Origin: Synechocystis salina LEGE 00031
GTDB taxonomy: Bacteria > Cyanobacteriota > Cyanobacteriia > Cyanobacteriales > Microcystaceae
DNA length: 53,187 bases
Assembly: GCF_015207985.1 (NCBI RefSeq)
Contig: NZ_JADEVV010000028.1
Coordinates: 1 to 53,187 of the forward strand
Direction of reading: 5' to 3'
A program made the position numbers and the translations under genes. The notes under the pieces were generated by a model. The model did not search any database, had not been told where the DNA came from, and worked only from the letters and a program-made list of their open reading frames with translations. Positions 43,214 to 52,694 of this stretch are shown here, in pieces; within the stretch, counting starts at the first letter, position 1; every line of letters starts with the position of its first letter.

Positions 43214-44731
43214 ATGTTAGATAAACGCTGTAGCGGTATTTTGCTCCATCCCACCTCCTTGCCCAGTCGTTTCGGCATTGGGGACTTGGGGGACGGTGCT
43301 TTTCAGTTCATCGATTTTTTGGCGGACGCAGACCAGAGTGTATGGCAAATATTGCCCCTGGGGCCCACCGGCTTTGGTAATTCTCCTTACCTTTGCTATT
43401 CTGCCCTGGCCATTAATCCTTGGTTGATTAGCCTTGATCGCCTAGCCGAAGAAGGATTTTTGCCACCGGGTTTACTAGACCAAGCCCCTCCCTTTACCAA
43501 TCCCAGAGTGGATTATGACCAGGCGATCGCCTATAAATCCCAGGTTTTAAAACAGGCCTTTGCCCAATTCCGCACCAACATAGGCCCAGCCGTTGAGCAG
43601 GAATTTGAAGAATTCTGCCAAGCCCAAAGCCATTGGCTAGAAGCCTACTCCCTGTTCATGGCCATCAAAGAAGCCCACAATGGAGCCGGTTGGCACCAAT
43701 GGGATAAAGATATCGCCTGGCGGGAACCGGAAGCTCTGAAAGTCTGGGGCGATCGCCTGAAGACAGAAATTTTATACCATCGATTTTTGCAATTTCTTGG
43801 TTTTCGCCAATGGCAAGAGGTCAAAGCCTACGCCAACCAACGACACATAGCCATTTTTGGGGATCTACCCATCTACGTTGCCCACGACAGCGCTGACGTT
43901 TGGGCCAATCCGGAAAACTTTTGCCTCGACCCCGAAACCGGAGAAGCGGCCATGATGGCCGGGGTGCCACCGGACTATTTCAGTGCCACAGGGCAACTCT
44001 GGGGCAATCCGGTGTACGACTGGGAGACCCTCAAGACTACAGGGTTTGCTTGGTGGATTAAGCGTTTCAAAGCCAACTTGCAATATTTGGATATTGTCCG
44101 TATTGACCATTTCCGGGGCTTCGAGTCCTATTGGGGAGTGCCCCAGGGGGAAACCACTGCTGAAAATGGGCAATGGTATCCAGCGCCAGGCAAAGAATTT
44201 TTCCAAGCTTTGGGCAAAGCCCTCGGCAATGATTTGCCCATTGTGGCCGAAGATTTGGGCGTAATCACTCCGGAAGTGGAAGCGCTACGGGATGAATTCA
44301 ATTTCCCCGGCATGAAAGTGCTCCATTTTGCCTTTGATTCCGACCGGGGTAATCCCTTCTTGCCCTTCAATTACAGCAATTGCAATGCGGTGGTCTACAC
44401 CGGCACCCACGACAACGACACCACGGTGGGCTGGTTCGAGGCCCGCTCGGAGGAAGATCAACAAAAGGTGATTAATTACCTCGGCTGTGTGTGCGATGAA
44501 GGCATCCATTGGAGCATGATCCGATTGGCGTCTAGTTCCGTGGCCACCCTGGCAATTTTCCCTCTCCAGGATATTTTGGGTTTAGGCAATGACTGCCGCA
44601 TGAACTTACCGGGCACGGCGGCGGGTAACTGGGGTTGGCGTTACCATCCTGACCAACTCAACGATTGGCTATCGGGGCATTTGAGTTTCATCACAGAACT
44701 TTATGGAAGGCGCATTTACCATACGGACTAG
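43214..44731 (+). CDS. malQ: 4-alpha-glucanotransferase (amylomaltase)
   Basis: A 505-residue GH77 enzyme that transfers glucan chains between oligosaccharides in glycogen use. The start MLDKRCSGILLHPTSLPSRF is typical. Catalytic residues lie in VRIDHFRGFESYW (nucleophile Asp), VAEDLGVITPEV (acid/base Glu) and YTGTHDNDTTVGW (stabilising Asp). The length fits bacterial amylomaltases. The following spmA gene starts 119 bases later and may share its transcript. Confidence 0.95.
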   Translation: MLDKRCSGILLHPTSLPSRFGIGDLGDGAFQFIDFLADADQSVWQILPLGPTGFGNSPYLCYSALAINPWLISLDRLAEEGFLPPGLLDQAPPFTNPRVDYDQAIAYKSQVLKQAFAQFRTNIGPAVEQEFEEFCQAQSHWLEAYSLFMAIKEAHNGAGWHQWDKDIAWREPEALKVWGDRLKTEILYHRFLQFLGFRQWQEVKAYANQRHIAIFGDLPIYVAHDSADVWANPENFCLDPETGEAAMMAGVPPDYFSATGQLWGNPVYDWETLKTTGFAWWIKRFKANLQYLDIVRIDHFRGFESYWGVPQGETTAENGQWYPAPGKEFFQALGKALGNDLPIVAEDLGVITPEVEALRDEFNFPGMKVLHFAFDSDRGNPFLPFNYSNCNAVVYTGTHDNDTTVGWFEARSEEDQQKVINYLGCVCDEGIHWSMIRLASSSVATLAIFPLQDILGLGNDCRMNLPGTAAGNWGWRYHPDQLNDWLSGHLSFITELYGRRIYHTD

Positions 44732-44850
44732 GATCAAATCGATCAATTGAGGGAGGTTGGGAGTGTTTTGGCCCATCTCCTGGCTCACCCCCATTGAAAC
44801 AAGGTTCCTGCTTTCCCCGTCTGGGATGGGGGAAGTTTACCCCAGGGGTT

Positions 44851-45462
44851 ATGCTCAACTACATTTGGTTCGCAATTATTTTGCTGTCGGTGGTGGCCGG
44901 GACAGTAACGGGCAAAATTGACGCAGTGACCGAGGCTGCCATTGACAGTGCCGGGACAGCGGTGGAACTTTCCCTTGGCCTGATTGGCATTATGGCCCTG
45001 TGGTTGGGCATGATGAAAATTGCCGAAGCGGCCGGTTTGGTGGAACTAATTGCCAAGTTGGTCAGACCCATTACCCTCAAGCTATTTCCCGATGTGCCCC
45101 CCGATCATCCGGCGATCGGCTCCATTGTGCTCAATATGTCCGCCAACATTTTGGGGCTGGGCAATGCGGCCACTCCTTTGGGCTTGAAAGCGATGCAGGA
45201 GTTGGAAGAAGTTAACCCCCGTAAAGATACGGCCACCGATGCCATGTGTATGTTTTTGGCCATTAATACTTCCAGTGTGCAATTAATTTTGCCCGCTACG
45301 GTGGTGGGCTTAATGGGCACCGCGGCCAATGACATTTTTTTCTCCACCATTTTAGCTACCACCTGTTCCACTGTTACCGCTATTATTGCGGCTAAACTTT
45401 TAGCTCGGCTCAAAATTTTTGCTTTTCCTACTAACGTAGAACCAGAAGAAGAATTTAATTAG
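44851..45462 (+). CDS. spmA: Spore maturation protein A-like membrane protein
   Basis: A 203-residue membrane protein of the SpmA family with a nucleoside-gate domain (SLGLIGIMALWLGMMKIAEAAG) and the highly conserved NMSANILGLGNAATPLGLKAM. About five membrane spans. The family is found far beyond spore formers. Its job in cyanobacteria is unknown but may be membrane transport of a nucleoside- or envelope-related compound. The frame is open upstream into malQ (44665), but ATG 44851 after the CAGGGG ribosome site is the natural start. spmB follows directly. Confidence 0.9.
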   Translation: MLNYIWFAIILLSVVAGTVTGKIDAVTEAAIDSAGTAVELSLGLIGIMALWLGMMKIAEAAGLVELIAKLVRPITLKLFPDVPPDHPAIGSIVLNMSANILGLGNAATPLGLKAMQELEEVNPRKDTATDAMCMFLAINTSSVQLILPATVVGLMGTAANDIFFSTILATTCSTVTAIIAAKLLARLKIFAFPTNVEPEEEFN

Positions 45463-45486
45463 TTTTGTTGGGTCAATTAAAAAACA

Positions 45487-46035
45487 ATGCTGGAATCCGT
45501 CGCCGATATTTTTAACACCGGAGCAAAATATGTTATTCCCTTTTTGCTCTGTGGCATTCCCTTTTATGGCCTAGTAGTCAAAAAAGTTAAAGTTTACGAA
45601 GTTTTTGTGGATGGGGCCCAGGAAGGGTTCACCATTGCAGTGCGCATTATTCCTTTCCTGGTGGCCATGCTAGTGGCGATCGCCATGTTTCGGGCTTCGG
45701 GCATGCTGGATTTATTACTGATGGTGCTTAGTCCAGTATTAAGCTTGATCAACTTTCCGCCCGATAACTTGCTTTTAGCCCTGATGCGCCCCCTTTCCGG
45801 TAGTGGTTCCTTTGGCTTATTTGCAGATTTGGTGGAGCAACATGGCCCGGACTCTCTTACTGCTAAAACTGCGGCCACTATGTTTGGCTCAACAGAAACC
45901 ACCTTTTACGTACTGGCAGTTTACTTTGGCTCAGTGGGCATTAAAAAAATTCGCTATGCTCTTTTGGCGGGGTTAATGGCCGACGTGGTGGGAATTTTTT
46001 CGGCGGTTTATATCTGCCAATTTTTGTTTGGTTAA
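45487..46035 (+). CDS. spmB: Spore maturation protein B-like membrane protein
   Basis: A 182-residue membrane protein with four to five spans. SpmB features are FLLCGIPFYGLVVKKVKVYE, GAQEGFTIAVRIIPFLVAML, LMRPLSGSGSFGL and TMFGSTETTFYVLAVYFG, which mark the second half of the SpmA/SpmB nucleoside-gate pair. It is separated from spmA by 24 bases and almost certainly works with it. In Bacillus the pair affects spore core dehydration; that role cannot apply here. It converges with bvdR after a 26-base gap. Confidence 0.9.
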   Translation: MLESVADIFNTGAKYVIPFLLCGIPFYGLVVKKVKVYEVFVDGAQEGFTIAVRIIPFLVAMLVAIAMFRASGMLDLLLMVLSPVLSLINFPPDNLLLALMRPLSGSGSFGLFADLVEQHGPDSLTAKTAATMFGSTETTFYVLAVYFGSVGIKKIRYALLAGLMADVVGIFSAVYICQFLFG

Positions 46036-46061
46036 TTATTATTTAGTTAGACTAAACACAG

Positions 46062-47048
46062 TTAATTTTCTACGGTATTTTGGCAAGCTTGGGCACAGAG
46101 ATCCGCCACTTGCAAGGCGTATAAACTCGCATCTAAATCCACATAAAGGGACTTGCCAGTGGTTAAATAATCCAACACCGCTTCCGTATCCTGTTTAAAT
46201 AGTCCCCGACGACTACCAACGGTAATTTCGGTTGCCGTTTGTGCTTGAATTAACTTCCCCGTTTCCCCCACAAAAATTAAGGTGCCTTGGTCGCCGTGGA
46301 GAGTAAAAGTTCGTTCGCTCTGGTGAAATATGTCCCCTTTGCCGTAGATAACCTCGGCTTTGAGGCCACCCTTAAACTGGAGATAAGCTGTGGCTAAGCA
46401 AGCGCGAAAATACTCCGGATTAGCCTGGGGCCAAAAACGACATTGGGCATTTACTTGGTCCACCGCACCGAATAAATCTGTAAACCGACTGATGCGGGAC
46501 AGGGCCGCCACCAGGGGAAAACCAAATTGTCCATGGTGATAGGTCCAGCGTTGGGGAGCGGGATTTTGTCCCATGATGGTGCTGTAGCGGGCGTAGAAAA
46601 CCTCACCAATTTTGTCTAGGTTCTGGCGAATGGCTTGGTGTACTCCCCCCAATAGTTCAATATGTTCCACATGCAGTAATTTGCCCTTTTCTTGGGCTAA
46701 CTGTTGTAGTTTTTTACCCATGGCATAGGTCAGAGCCAGGGGATATTCCAACACCACATGTTTCCCTGCTTGTAAGGCCGCCTCGGCGATCGCCCCGTGG
46801 AGCTGGTTAATGGTGGCAATGAGCACTAGATCTATCTCTGAGTCATTAACTAATTCTTGCCAAGATTGCCGGGGGCTAACCCCAAAAGTATCCGCAAATT
46901 TAGCCGTATTGGCCTCACTATTCCCCCAAAAGCTCACCAACTGACTGCGGCGATCGCCTTGGAAAACTTCCGCCCGGCGTTGGGCCGCATAGCCAGTACC
47001 GACAATTCCTACCCGCACCGGCGTAGCAACAGTAAAATTTTCAGACAT
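46062..47048 (-). CDS. bvdR: Biliverdin reductase
   Basis: A 328-residue enzyme of the Gfo/Idh/MocA fold that reduces biliverdin IX-alpha to bilirubin with NADPH. The dinucleotide loop is VGIVGTGYAAQRRAEVF and the sugar/linear-tetrapyrrole side has EYPLALTYAMGKKLQQLA and HVEHIELLGG. The sequence agrees with my memory of the PCC 6803 BvdR at nearly all conserved positions, with scattered substitutions. The frame continues 13 codons upstream, but ATG 47048 gives the known start MSENF. It lies downstream of the NarL-type regulator on the same strand, 62 bases away. Confidence 0.92.
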   Translation of the reverse strand: MSENFTVATPVRVGIVGTGYAAQRRAEVFQGDRRSQLVSFWGNSEANTAKFADTFGVSPRQSWQELVNDSEIDLVLIATINQLHGAIAEAALQAGKHVVLEYPLALTYAMGKKLQQLAQEKGKLLHVEHIELLGGVHQAIRQNLDKIGEVFYARYSTIMGQNPAPQRWTYHHGQFGFPLVAALSRISRFTDLFGAVDQVNAQCRFWPQANPEYFRACLATAYLQFKGGLKAEVIYGKGDIFHQSERTFTLHGDQGTLIFVGETGKLIQAQTATEITVGSRRGLFKQDTEAVLDYLTTGKSLYVDLDASLYALQVADLCAQACQNTVEN

Positions 47049-47110
47049 AGTACCTTGGGAAAAATCAAAAAAGACCGGTTGAACCAATAATCGCCGTGAA
47101 TTTGCCAGCG

Positions 47111-47806
47111 CTATTCCGTTAAGCCGTGTTGCAGTGCAAAACGAACCAACTCAGTGCGGCTATTGGTGCCGGTTTTGGTGAATAAACGACTTACATACTT
47201 TTCGACGTTACGGACACTAGTCTTTAACTGGGCCGCAATTTCCTTATTCATTAGGCCCTGGGAAACCAAATCTAAAACGCTCTGTTCCCTGGGGGTAAAA
47301 TCCAGCTTAATTGGCGACGGAGTGGTGTGGATGCCGCTGGGTTGGCCAATTTGCTCCTTCAGGGCCCGGATTTCTTGGTAAATTTCCTGCAACTTAGCCG
47401 ATTCACTGCCCGCATCGCTACTAGCCTGTTGGCGAGCTAACAAGTTGCGGACGATCGCCTCCAACTCATCGGGGTCAAAGGGCTTGGATAGAAAAGCGTC
47501 ACAGCCAGTTTGATAGCCCTGAATGCGATCGCCAGTCATCCCCCGGGCCGTGAGGAACACCACCGGCAGGGACTGGAAGCGGGCATCTTCCCGGAGCTTT
47601 TGCAAAAACTGATAACCATCCACCTGGGGCATCATAATGTCGGAAATTACCAAAGCAGGCAAATGGTGCTGGAGGTAGTCCCAAGCTTCCGTGGCATTGG
47701 CCGCTAAGTCCACCTTAAAATCACCACTATCTTCTAGGAATGCCTGCACGGATTCCCGTACACCGGGTTCATCATCAACTAACAACAGGGAAATGGGTTC
47801 TGCCAT
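47111..47806 (-). CDS. NarL/FixJ-type response regulator
   Basis: A 231-residue regulator. The receiver domain (residues about 5-125) has the acidic pair in LLVDDEPG, phospho-Asp in VISDIMMPQVDGYQFL and Lys in LSKPFDPDEL. A linker follows with a helical section. The C-terminal LuxR-type helix-turn-helix reads TPREQSVLDLVSQGLMNKEI and then AAQLKTSVRNVEKYVSRLF. It should bind DNA as a dimer when phosphorylated. No kinase is adjacent. ATG 47806 is the natural start; 49 further open codons upstream are unlikely to be translated. Confidence 0.92.
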   Translation of the reverse strand: MAEPISLLLVDDEPGVRESVQAFLEDSGDFKVDLAANATEAWDYLQHHLPALVISDIMMPQVDGYQFLQKLREDARFQSLPVVFLTARGMTGDRIQGYQTGCDAFLSKPFDPDELEAIVRNLLARQQASSDAGSESAKLQEIYQEIRALKEQIGQPSGIHTTPSPIKLDFTPREQSVLDLVSQGLMNKEIAAQLKTSVRNVEKYVSRLFTKTGTNSRTELVRFALQHGLTE

Positions 47807-48158
47807 GGCGGTAATGCAGTCATGCAAAGGGAAACAGGGCCGTTTAGTAGGAGGCGATCGTAGCAGGTTGCCAGACTGGCTGATTCCTCCCCCCATCAGC
47901 CTATCACGGGGGATAAACTCAGGAAAAACTAGCCTGTGGGGCCGTAAACCCAAGCCGACCCAGGTTTGGGCAATCCATTCTTAAGAAACCGCTGAGAAAC
48001 TTCCATTCCTGCCCTTAAAGCTTGCTTGGGCTGGTCTATCATCTAAAAACCGGCGGTGTGGAAAAGCTTTTTGCACGGATTCTTAGGTAAAATCGCCCCT
48101 GTTAAAATGGCAAAAGTGAAAATTTCTGTAAATCCTTGCTAATGCGTATTTGGAGACG
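47807..48158. other. 352-base divergent gap between the NarL regulator and hhoA
   Basis: No gene seen. The half near hhoA is AT-rich, with two TAAAAT hexamers that could be -10 elements for hhoA, and its leader ends in TTTGGAGACG, a good ribosome site that fixes the hhoA start at 48159. A HIP1-like GGCGATCG lies on the regulator side. No palindrome or terminator stands out. Confidence 0.5.
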
Positions 48159-49343
48159 ATGAAATATCCCACCTGGTTACGCCGCATCGGCGGTTACTTA
48201 TTGGCTTTTGCAGTGGGCACTGCTTTTGGTATCGCTAATCTGCCCCATGGGGTGGCGGCGGCGGACAACTTAGCCCCAGCTTCCATGGTCACAGCCCAGG
48301 CATCGGTGCCCCTAACAACAGAAAGTTTTGTGGCGGCGGCGGTGTCCCGCACAGGGCCGGCGGTAGTGCGTATCGACACGGAAACGGTGGTAACCCGTCG
48401 CACTGACCCCATTTTGGATGATCCGTTTTTCCAGGAATTTTTTGGTAGATCCTTCCCCGTGCCCCCCCGAGAAAGGCGCATTGCTGGGCAGGGTAGTGGC
48501 TTCATTATTGATAACAGCGGTATTATCCTCACCAACGCCCATGTGGTGGATGGAGCGAGCAAGGTGGTAGTAACCCTCCGGGATGGTCGTACCTTTGACG
48601 GTCAAGTGCGGGGCACCGATGAAGTGACGGATTTGGCGGTGGTGAAAATTGAGCCCCAGGGGGCCGCCCTACCAGTAGCGCCTTTGGGGACCTCCAGTAA
48701 TCTGCAGGTGGGGGATTGGGCGATCGCCGTGGGCAATCCGGTGGGACTGGATAACACAGTTACCCTGGGAATTATTAGCACTCTCGGGCGATCGGCCGCC
48801 CAGGCGGGAATCCCCGATAAGCGAGTGGAATTTATCCAAACCGATGCCGCCATTAATCCTGGTAATTCCGGTGGCCCCTTGCTCAATGCCCGGGGAGAAG
48901 TGATTGGTATTAATACCGCCATCCGAGCCGATGCCACTGGTATTGGGTTTGCCATTCCCATTGATCAAGCTAAAGCGATCCAAAATACCCTTGCCGCTGG
49001 CGGTACGGTGCCCCATCCCTACATTGGGGTGCAAATGATGAATATCACGGTGGATCAAGCCCGGCAAAATAATCGCAATCCCAACTCCCCTTTCATTGTT
49101 CCGGAAGTGGATGGCATTTTGGTAATGCGGGTACTGCCTGGAACCCCCGCTGAAAGGGCCGGTATCCGGCGGGGAGATGTAATTGTGGCGGTGGACGGTA
49201 CTCCCATTAGCGATGGTGCCCGCCTACAGCGCATAGTAGAACAAGCCGGTTTAAACAAAGCTCTTAAACTTGAACTGCTCCGGGGCGATCGCCGTTTAAG
49301 CCTAACCGTACAAACCGCCCAACTCCGTAATCCCACCAGTTAA
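48159..49343 (+). CDS. hhoA: Periplasmic serine endoprotease HhoA (Deg/HtrA family)
   Basis: A 394-residue protease. A signal peptide (residues about 1-38, ending near GVAAAD) leads to a trypsin-like domain with catalytic His in NAHVVDG, Asp in VTDLAVVK and Ser in NPGNSGGPLL. A single PDZ domain (about 290-385; VLPGTPAERAGIRRGDVIVAVDG) follows. It degrades or refolds damaged extracytoplasmic proteins under heat and light stress. The sequence agrees with the 394-residue PCC 6803 HhoA in length and nearly all residues I recall. ATG 48159 fits the ribosome site; a TTG three codons upstream is rejected. msrB follows 32 bases later on the same strand. Confidence 0.95.
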   Translation: MKYPTWLRRIGGYLLAFAVGTAFGIANLPHGVAAADNLAPASMVTAQASVPLTTESFVAAAVSRTGPAVVRIDTETVVTRRTDPILDDPFFQEFFGRSFPVPPRERRIAGQGSGFIIDNSGIILTNAHVVDGASKVVVTLRDGRTFDGQVRGTDEVTDLAVVKIEPQGAALPVAPLGTSSNLQVGDWAIAVGNPVGLDNTVTLGIISTLGRSAAQAGIPDKRVEFIQTDAAINPGNSGGPLLNARGEVIGINTAIRADATGIGFAIPIDQAKAIQNTLAAGGTVPHPYIGVQMMNITVDQARQNNRNPNSPFIVPEVDGILVMRVLPGTPAERAGIRRGDVIVAVDGTPISDGARLQRIVEQAGLNKALKLELLRGDRRLSLTVQTAQLRNPTS

Positions 49344-49375
49344 GTTTCCCGTACCTCACCCATCCGACTTTAACC

Positions 49376-49888
49376 ATGAAAAGACGTTACCTTTTAGAAG
49401 TGGGCACCGCCTCCCTAGGGGGCATCTGGCTCTCTCAGTATTTAGGATCTGCCCAGCCGAAACAACAGCAACCTCTACCCATGACTAAGACCCAAGACAC
49501 CTTCCCCATCACCAAAACCGATGCCGAGTGGCAAGCCCAGTTGAGCCCGGAAGCTTACAAAGTGTTGCGTAAACATGGCACTGAACGGGCCGGTAGTAGT
49601 CCCTTGGACAAAAACTACAAAGCCGGTATTTATGAGTGTGCGGGTTGCGGCACCCCCATGTTTACCTCGGAAACCAAATTCGACTCTGGTACGGGTTGGC
49701 CCAGCTTTTACCAACCTATTGAAGGGGCAGTGGGCTACACCACCGACCGCTCCTTTTTTATGACCCGCACTGAAGTCCATTGCAGTCAGTGTGGCGGCCA
49801 TCTAGGCCACGTTTTTGACGACGGCCCCCAACCCACCGGCAAACGCTATTGCATGAATGGTGTTTCCCTCAAGTTTGTCGGCGCTTAG
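49376..49888 (+). CDS. msrB: Peptide-methionine (R)-S-oxide reductase MsrB, exported
   Basis: A 170-residue MsrB. Zinc ligands are two CxxC pairs, CAGC (in YECAGCGTPMF) and CSQC (in VHCSQCGGHLGH). The catalytic Cys is in RYCMNGVSLKF, and SGTGWPSF is the substrate loop. It reduces methionine-R-sulfoxide. The N-terminus MKRRYLLEVGTASLGG looks like a Tat-type signal with paired Arg and a short hydrophobic core, so it probably acts outside the cytoplasm, like HhoA just upstream. Together with the anchored MsrA in the window, both stereoisomers can be repaired outside the cytoplasm. Confidence 0.93.
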   Translation: MKRRYLLEVGTASLGGIWLSQYLGSAQPKQQQPLPMTKTQDTFPITKTDAEWQAQLSPEAYKVLRKHGTERAGSSPLDKNYKAGIYECAGCGTPMFTSETKFDSGTGWPSFYQPIEGAVGYTTDRSFFMTRTEVHCSQCGGHLGHVFDDGPQPTGKRYCMNGVSLKFVGA

Positions 49889-49944
49889 GTTTTGTCTTGG
49901 TTTTGTCAACTTCGATTTTTCAGCGTTAATCATCGCTTATTACT

Positions 49945-51381
49945 GTGAGTTCTTACCGTCCCCAACCTCGGTCAACTCGACGGAGAATGACTAAAAAGTC
50001 ACCGAAAGCTAACAGCGGCCTTTTCCCCGCCCTGGTGCTGGTGGGTTTGATCGGGGCAGGGATTTGGTATTTCAGTCCCAATGGTGGTTCCAAAAGTTTG
50101 CCCCCCGTTAATCTAGGGGCGATCGCCGATAAGTTGCCCCAGGGGATTAATCCTAAGACCCTCGTAGTAACCCAACGGGTGGACAATCCCATTGCCGGTA
50201 ACACTAACAGTTTTTCTGGGGATAGAGGGGAAGGATTAGACCAATTAGCTCGTACTATTACTTACCAGGGTACTTCCGTCAAGGAATTGGCTAATTTAAT
50301 CCGTCCTTTAGCCAACAATGACTGGGAAAAAGCCCGCCTAGCCTATAGCTGGATTACCCAAAATATCGCCTACGACGTGCCCATGGCCGAAACCCGCAAC
50401 ATTGACGACCTCCGGCCGGAGACAGTCCTTGCTCGGGGAGAAACCATTTGTTCTGGTTACTCCAATCTGTATCAGGCTTTGGCTAAGGAATTGGGGCTAG
50501 ACGTGGTGATTATTGAAGGCTTTGCCAAAGGGGGAGATGTGATTGTGGGGGATGACCCCGACGTTAACCATGCTTGGAATGGGGTCAGCATTGACGGCCA
50601 ATGGTATTTACTTGATACCACCTGGGGAGCGGGCATTGTTAGCAATGGTAAGTTTGAGGCTAAATTTAACCCCAACTATTTTGCGACGCCGCCGGAACAG
50701 TTAATTGTGAGCCACTTTCCCCGGGAGACCCAATGGCAATTACTGCCCCAACCCTACGATCGCCAAGCGTTTGATCAGTTACCAGCCCTCACCCCTAGAT
50801 TTTTCCGGGATCAAATAGCATTAGTTAGTCATCCCCAAAATGACATCGTAGCCGGTGGGGATTTGGAAGTAACCCTCCGCACAGGGAACGATGTGCAAGT
50901 GGTGGCCCAACTGATGGATAACAACGGTCAACCTCTGGATAAGCAATATACCCTCAGCCAAAGTCAGCAGGGGCAAGTAACGGTCAATGCCGCCTTTCCC
51001 CAACCGGGGCAATATCAGTTATTGATCCTGAGCAAAAACTCCCAGGAAGAAACCTATTACCAGGCGATCGCCTACGATGTGACAGCGCAAGGAGCGGGGC
51101 AACCATTTCCCAGTACTTACGGCACGTTTAGCGAAAAGCAAGTAAGGCTAATTTCTCCCTTAGGGCGGACTTTACCCCAAAACCAGGCCAGCTATTTCCA
51201 AATTCAGGTGCCGGGGGCAGAAACAGTGGTATTGGTGAACCAAGATCGACGGGAGCTAATTCCCCTCAACCGCACAGGGGATATTTTTACCGGCTCGGAG
51301 ATCATTCGCTTTGATAACGTAACCGTAGCGGCCCAATTTCCCGGCAGTAACCAGTTTTGGAGCTTACTGGAATACGAATAG
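49945..51381 (+). CDS. Membrane-anchored transglutaminase-like cysteine protease-fold protein
   Basis: A 478-residue protein. A basic N-terminus and one membrane helix (ALVLVGLIGAGIWYF, about residues 28-45) anchor it. The transglutaminase core (about 105-235) has catalytic Cys in GETICSGYSNLYQALAKELG, His in DVNHAWNGV and Asp in WYLLDTTWGAG. Two further beta-sandwich regions follow, resembling the C-terminal part of the Kyphoscoliosis/transglutaminase family. Peptidase, transferase or cross-link-remodelling activity in the periplasm is possible. GTG 49945 is used; ATG 49987 would lose 14 basic residues. Convergent with ycf54, 21 bases apart. Confidence 0.88.
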   Translation: MSSYRPQPRSTRRRMTKKSPKANSGLFPALVLVGLIGAGIWYFSPNGGSKSLPPVNLGAIADKLPQGINPKTLVVTQRVDNPIAGNTNSFSGDRGEGLDQLARTITYQGTSVKELANLIRPLANNDWEKARLAYSWITQNIAYDVPMAETRNIDDLRPETVLARGETICSGYSNLYQALAKELGLDVVIIEGFAKGGDVIVGDDPDVNHAWNGVSIDGQWYLLDTTWGAGIVSNGKFEAKFNPNYFATPPEQLIVSHFPRETQWQLLPQPYDRQAFDQLPALTPRFFRDQIALVSHPQNDIVAGGDLEVTLRTGNDVQVVAQLMDNNGQPLDKQYTLSQSQQGQVTVNAAFPQPGQYQLLILSKNSQEETYYQAIAYDVTAQGAGQPFPSTYGTFSEKQVRLISPLGRTLPQNQASYFQIQVPGAETVVLVNQDRRELIPLNRTGDIFTGSEIIRFDNVTVAAQFPGSNQFWSLLEYE

Positions 51382-51401
51382 AGAGTGTTTGAAAAGCTTC
51401 C

Positions 51402-51722
51402 CTAACCCAGGGAGGCAAGGGGGTCGGGAATGGTATCAGACGGAGCTTCAAATTCCCCGGTGAGAACATATTCCAACCGCAGTTTGACCCAGACAATAAA
51501 AGACTTATTGGTGGAAATAATCGCTACATTTTTTTCAGGAGCTTTCGCCTTGGCTTCGGCCAGTTCCGGTGCATTAATAAAGGCTGGTTGAATGACTTGC
51601 CAAAAGTCAATTTCCTTATTTTTTTCAGCATAATCCCGTCGCCGTTCCTTCAGTACCTCTTCAAAGGGTTCCTCTTCCAGGAGAAATTTTTGACTTGCCA
51701 AGGCGTAATAATAGGTAGCCAT
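51402..51722 (-). CDS. ycf54: Mg-protoporphyrin monomethyl ester cyclase accessory protein Ycf54
   Basis: A 106-residue soluble protein matching Ycf54 (DUF2488). The start MATYYYALASQKFLLEEEP, then VLKERRRDYAEKNKEIDFWQ and FIVWVKLRLEYVLTGEF are family-typical. Ycf54 is needed for the oxidative cyclase (CycI) that forms the fifth ring of chlorophyll. The frame is open upstream to 51788, but ATG 51722 is the conserved start. It is next to pdxJ on the same strand, 93 bases from its end. Confidence 0.93.
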   Translation of the reverse strand: MATYYYALASQKFLLEEEPFEEVLKERRRDYAEKNKEIDFWQVIQPAFINAPELAEAKAKAPEKNVAIISTNKSFIVWVKLRLEYVLTGEFEAPSDTIPDPLASLG

Positions 51723-51814
51723 ATAGTTTGTTTTATAACTGATAAATACTGATTGACTATACCGCTGGGTAGGGTCGTCAATGCCCAACTTTCCACCCTA
51801 CCATGGGCTTGGCG

Positions 51815-52540
51815 CTAAAATGGCAGGCCCAACATGGCTAATTTCATTTCCCGCACTGCCCTTTCCATGCCCACCAGAATGGCTCGGCTCATGATGCTGT
51901 GGCCAATATTCAATTCTTCCATGCCCGGTAATTCCGCCACGGGACGCACATTCCAATAGGTCAGTCCATGGCCGGCGTTGATGCGTAGTCCCAGTTCCAG
52001 GGCAATGTCACAGGCAATGGCTAGGGAGCCCAATTCCCTGGCTTGGTCGTCGGCGGTGGAGGCGTTAGCGTACTTCCCCGTGTGTAATTCGATAAATTTA
52101 GCTCCGCTTTGGGCGGCGGCTTTCAGTTGGGGCACATCGGGGTCGATGAACAGGCTAACGGGGATCTGTTGGGATTGCAACTGCTCAACCACCCCAAGCA
52201 GATAGTCCAGGTTACCAGCCACGTCTAAACCCCCTTCCGTGGTCACTTCTTCCCGCCGTTCCGGTACTAGGGTGACGTAGTCGGGCTTTAAGTTGAGGGC
52301 AATGCCTACCATTTCCTTGGTGGCGGCCATCTCTAGGTTTAAATGGGTACGCACCGTTTGGCGCAATATTTCCACGTCCCGTTCTTGGATGTGGCGACGA
52401 TCTTCCCGTAAGTGGGCTGTGATGCCATCGGCTCCGGCTAGTTCGGCCAACACAGCGGCGGCGATCGGGTCTGGCTCCACCGTTTGACGGGCTTGGCGAA
52501 TAGTGGCTACATGGTCGATGTTGACCCCCAATGTTAGCAA
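51815..52540 (-). CDS. pdxJ: Pyridoxine 5'-phosphate synthase
   Basis: A 241-residue TIM-barrel enzyme that closes the pyridoxine ring from 1-deoxyxylulose 5-phosphate and aminoacetone phosphate. The start [15 protein letters not shown] is diagnostic, with the phosphate-binding [33 protein letters not shown] and [12 protein letters not shown] later. Length and motif order are complete. It is divergent from ald, with 154 bases between them. Confidence 0.95.
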   Translation of the reverse strand: MLTLGVNIDHVATIRQARQTVEPDPIAAAVLAELAGADGITAHLREDRRHIQERDVEILRQTVRTHLNLEMAATKEMVGIALNLKPDYVTLVPERREEVTTEGGLDVAGNLDYLLGVVEQLQSQQIPVSLFIDPDVPQLKAAAQSGAKFIELHTGKYANASTADDQARELGSLAIACDIALELGLRINAGHGLTYWNVRPVAELPGMEELNIGHSIMSRAILVGMERAVREMKLAMLGLPF

Positions 52541-52694
52541 GGCAAACCTCTCAATGATTTTGTTGATCTAAGCAGACCTACTATTTTAGGGGAATTTATG
52601 GCCAATCCCTAGTTATAGCCCTAGTCCATGGCATCGGTGGAAATGTCTGATTTAATGGGGTTGTCGGCATAGTATCCCCCTTGCAGAGATCGGT

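Noticed and set aside
46043-46055. TTAGT-TAG-ACTAA palindrome between spmB and bvdR
   Set aside because: Short AT-rich stem without a T tract, and the GTTAGAC-like part does not continue into the 12-bp array.
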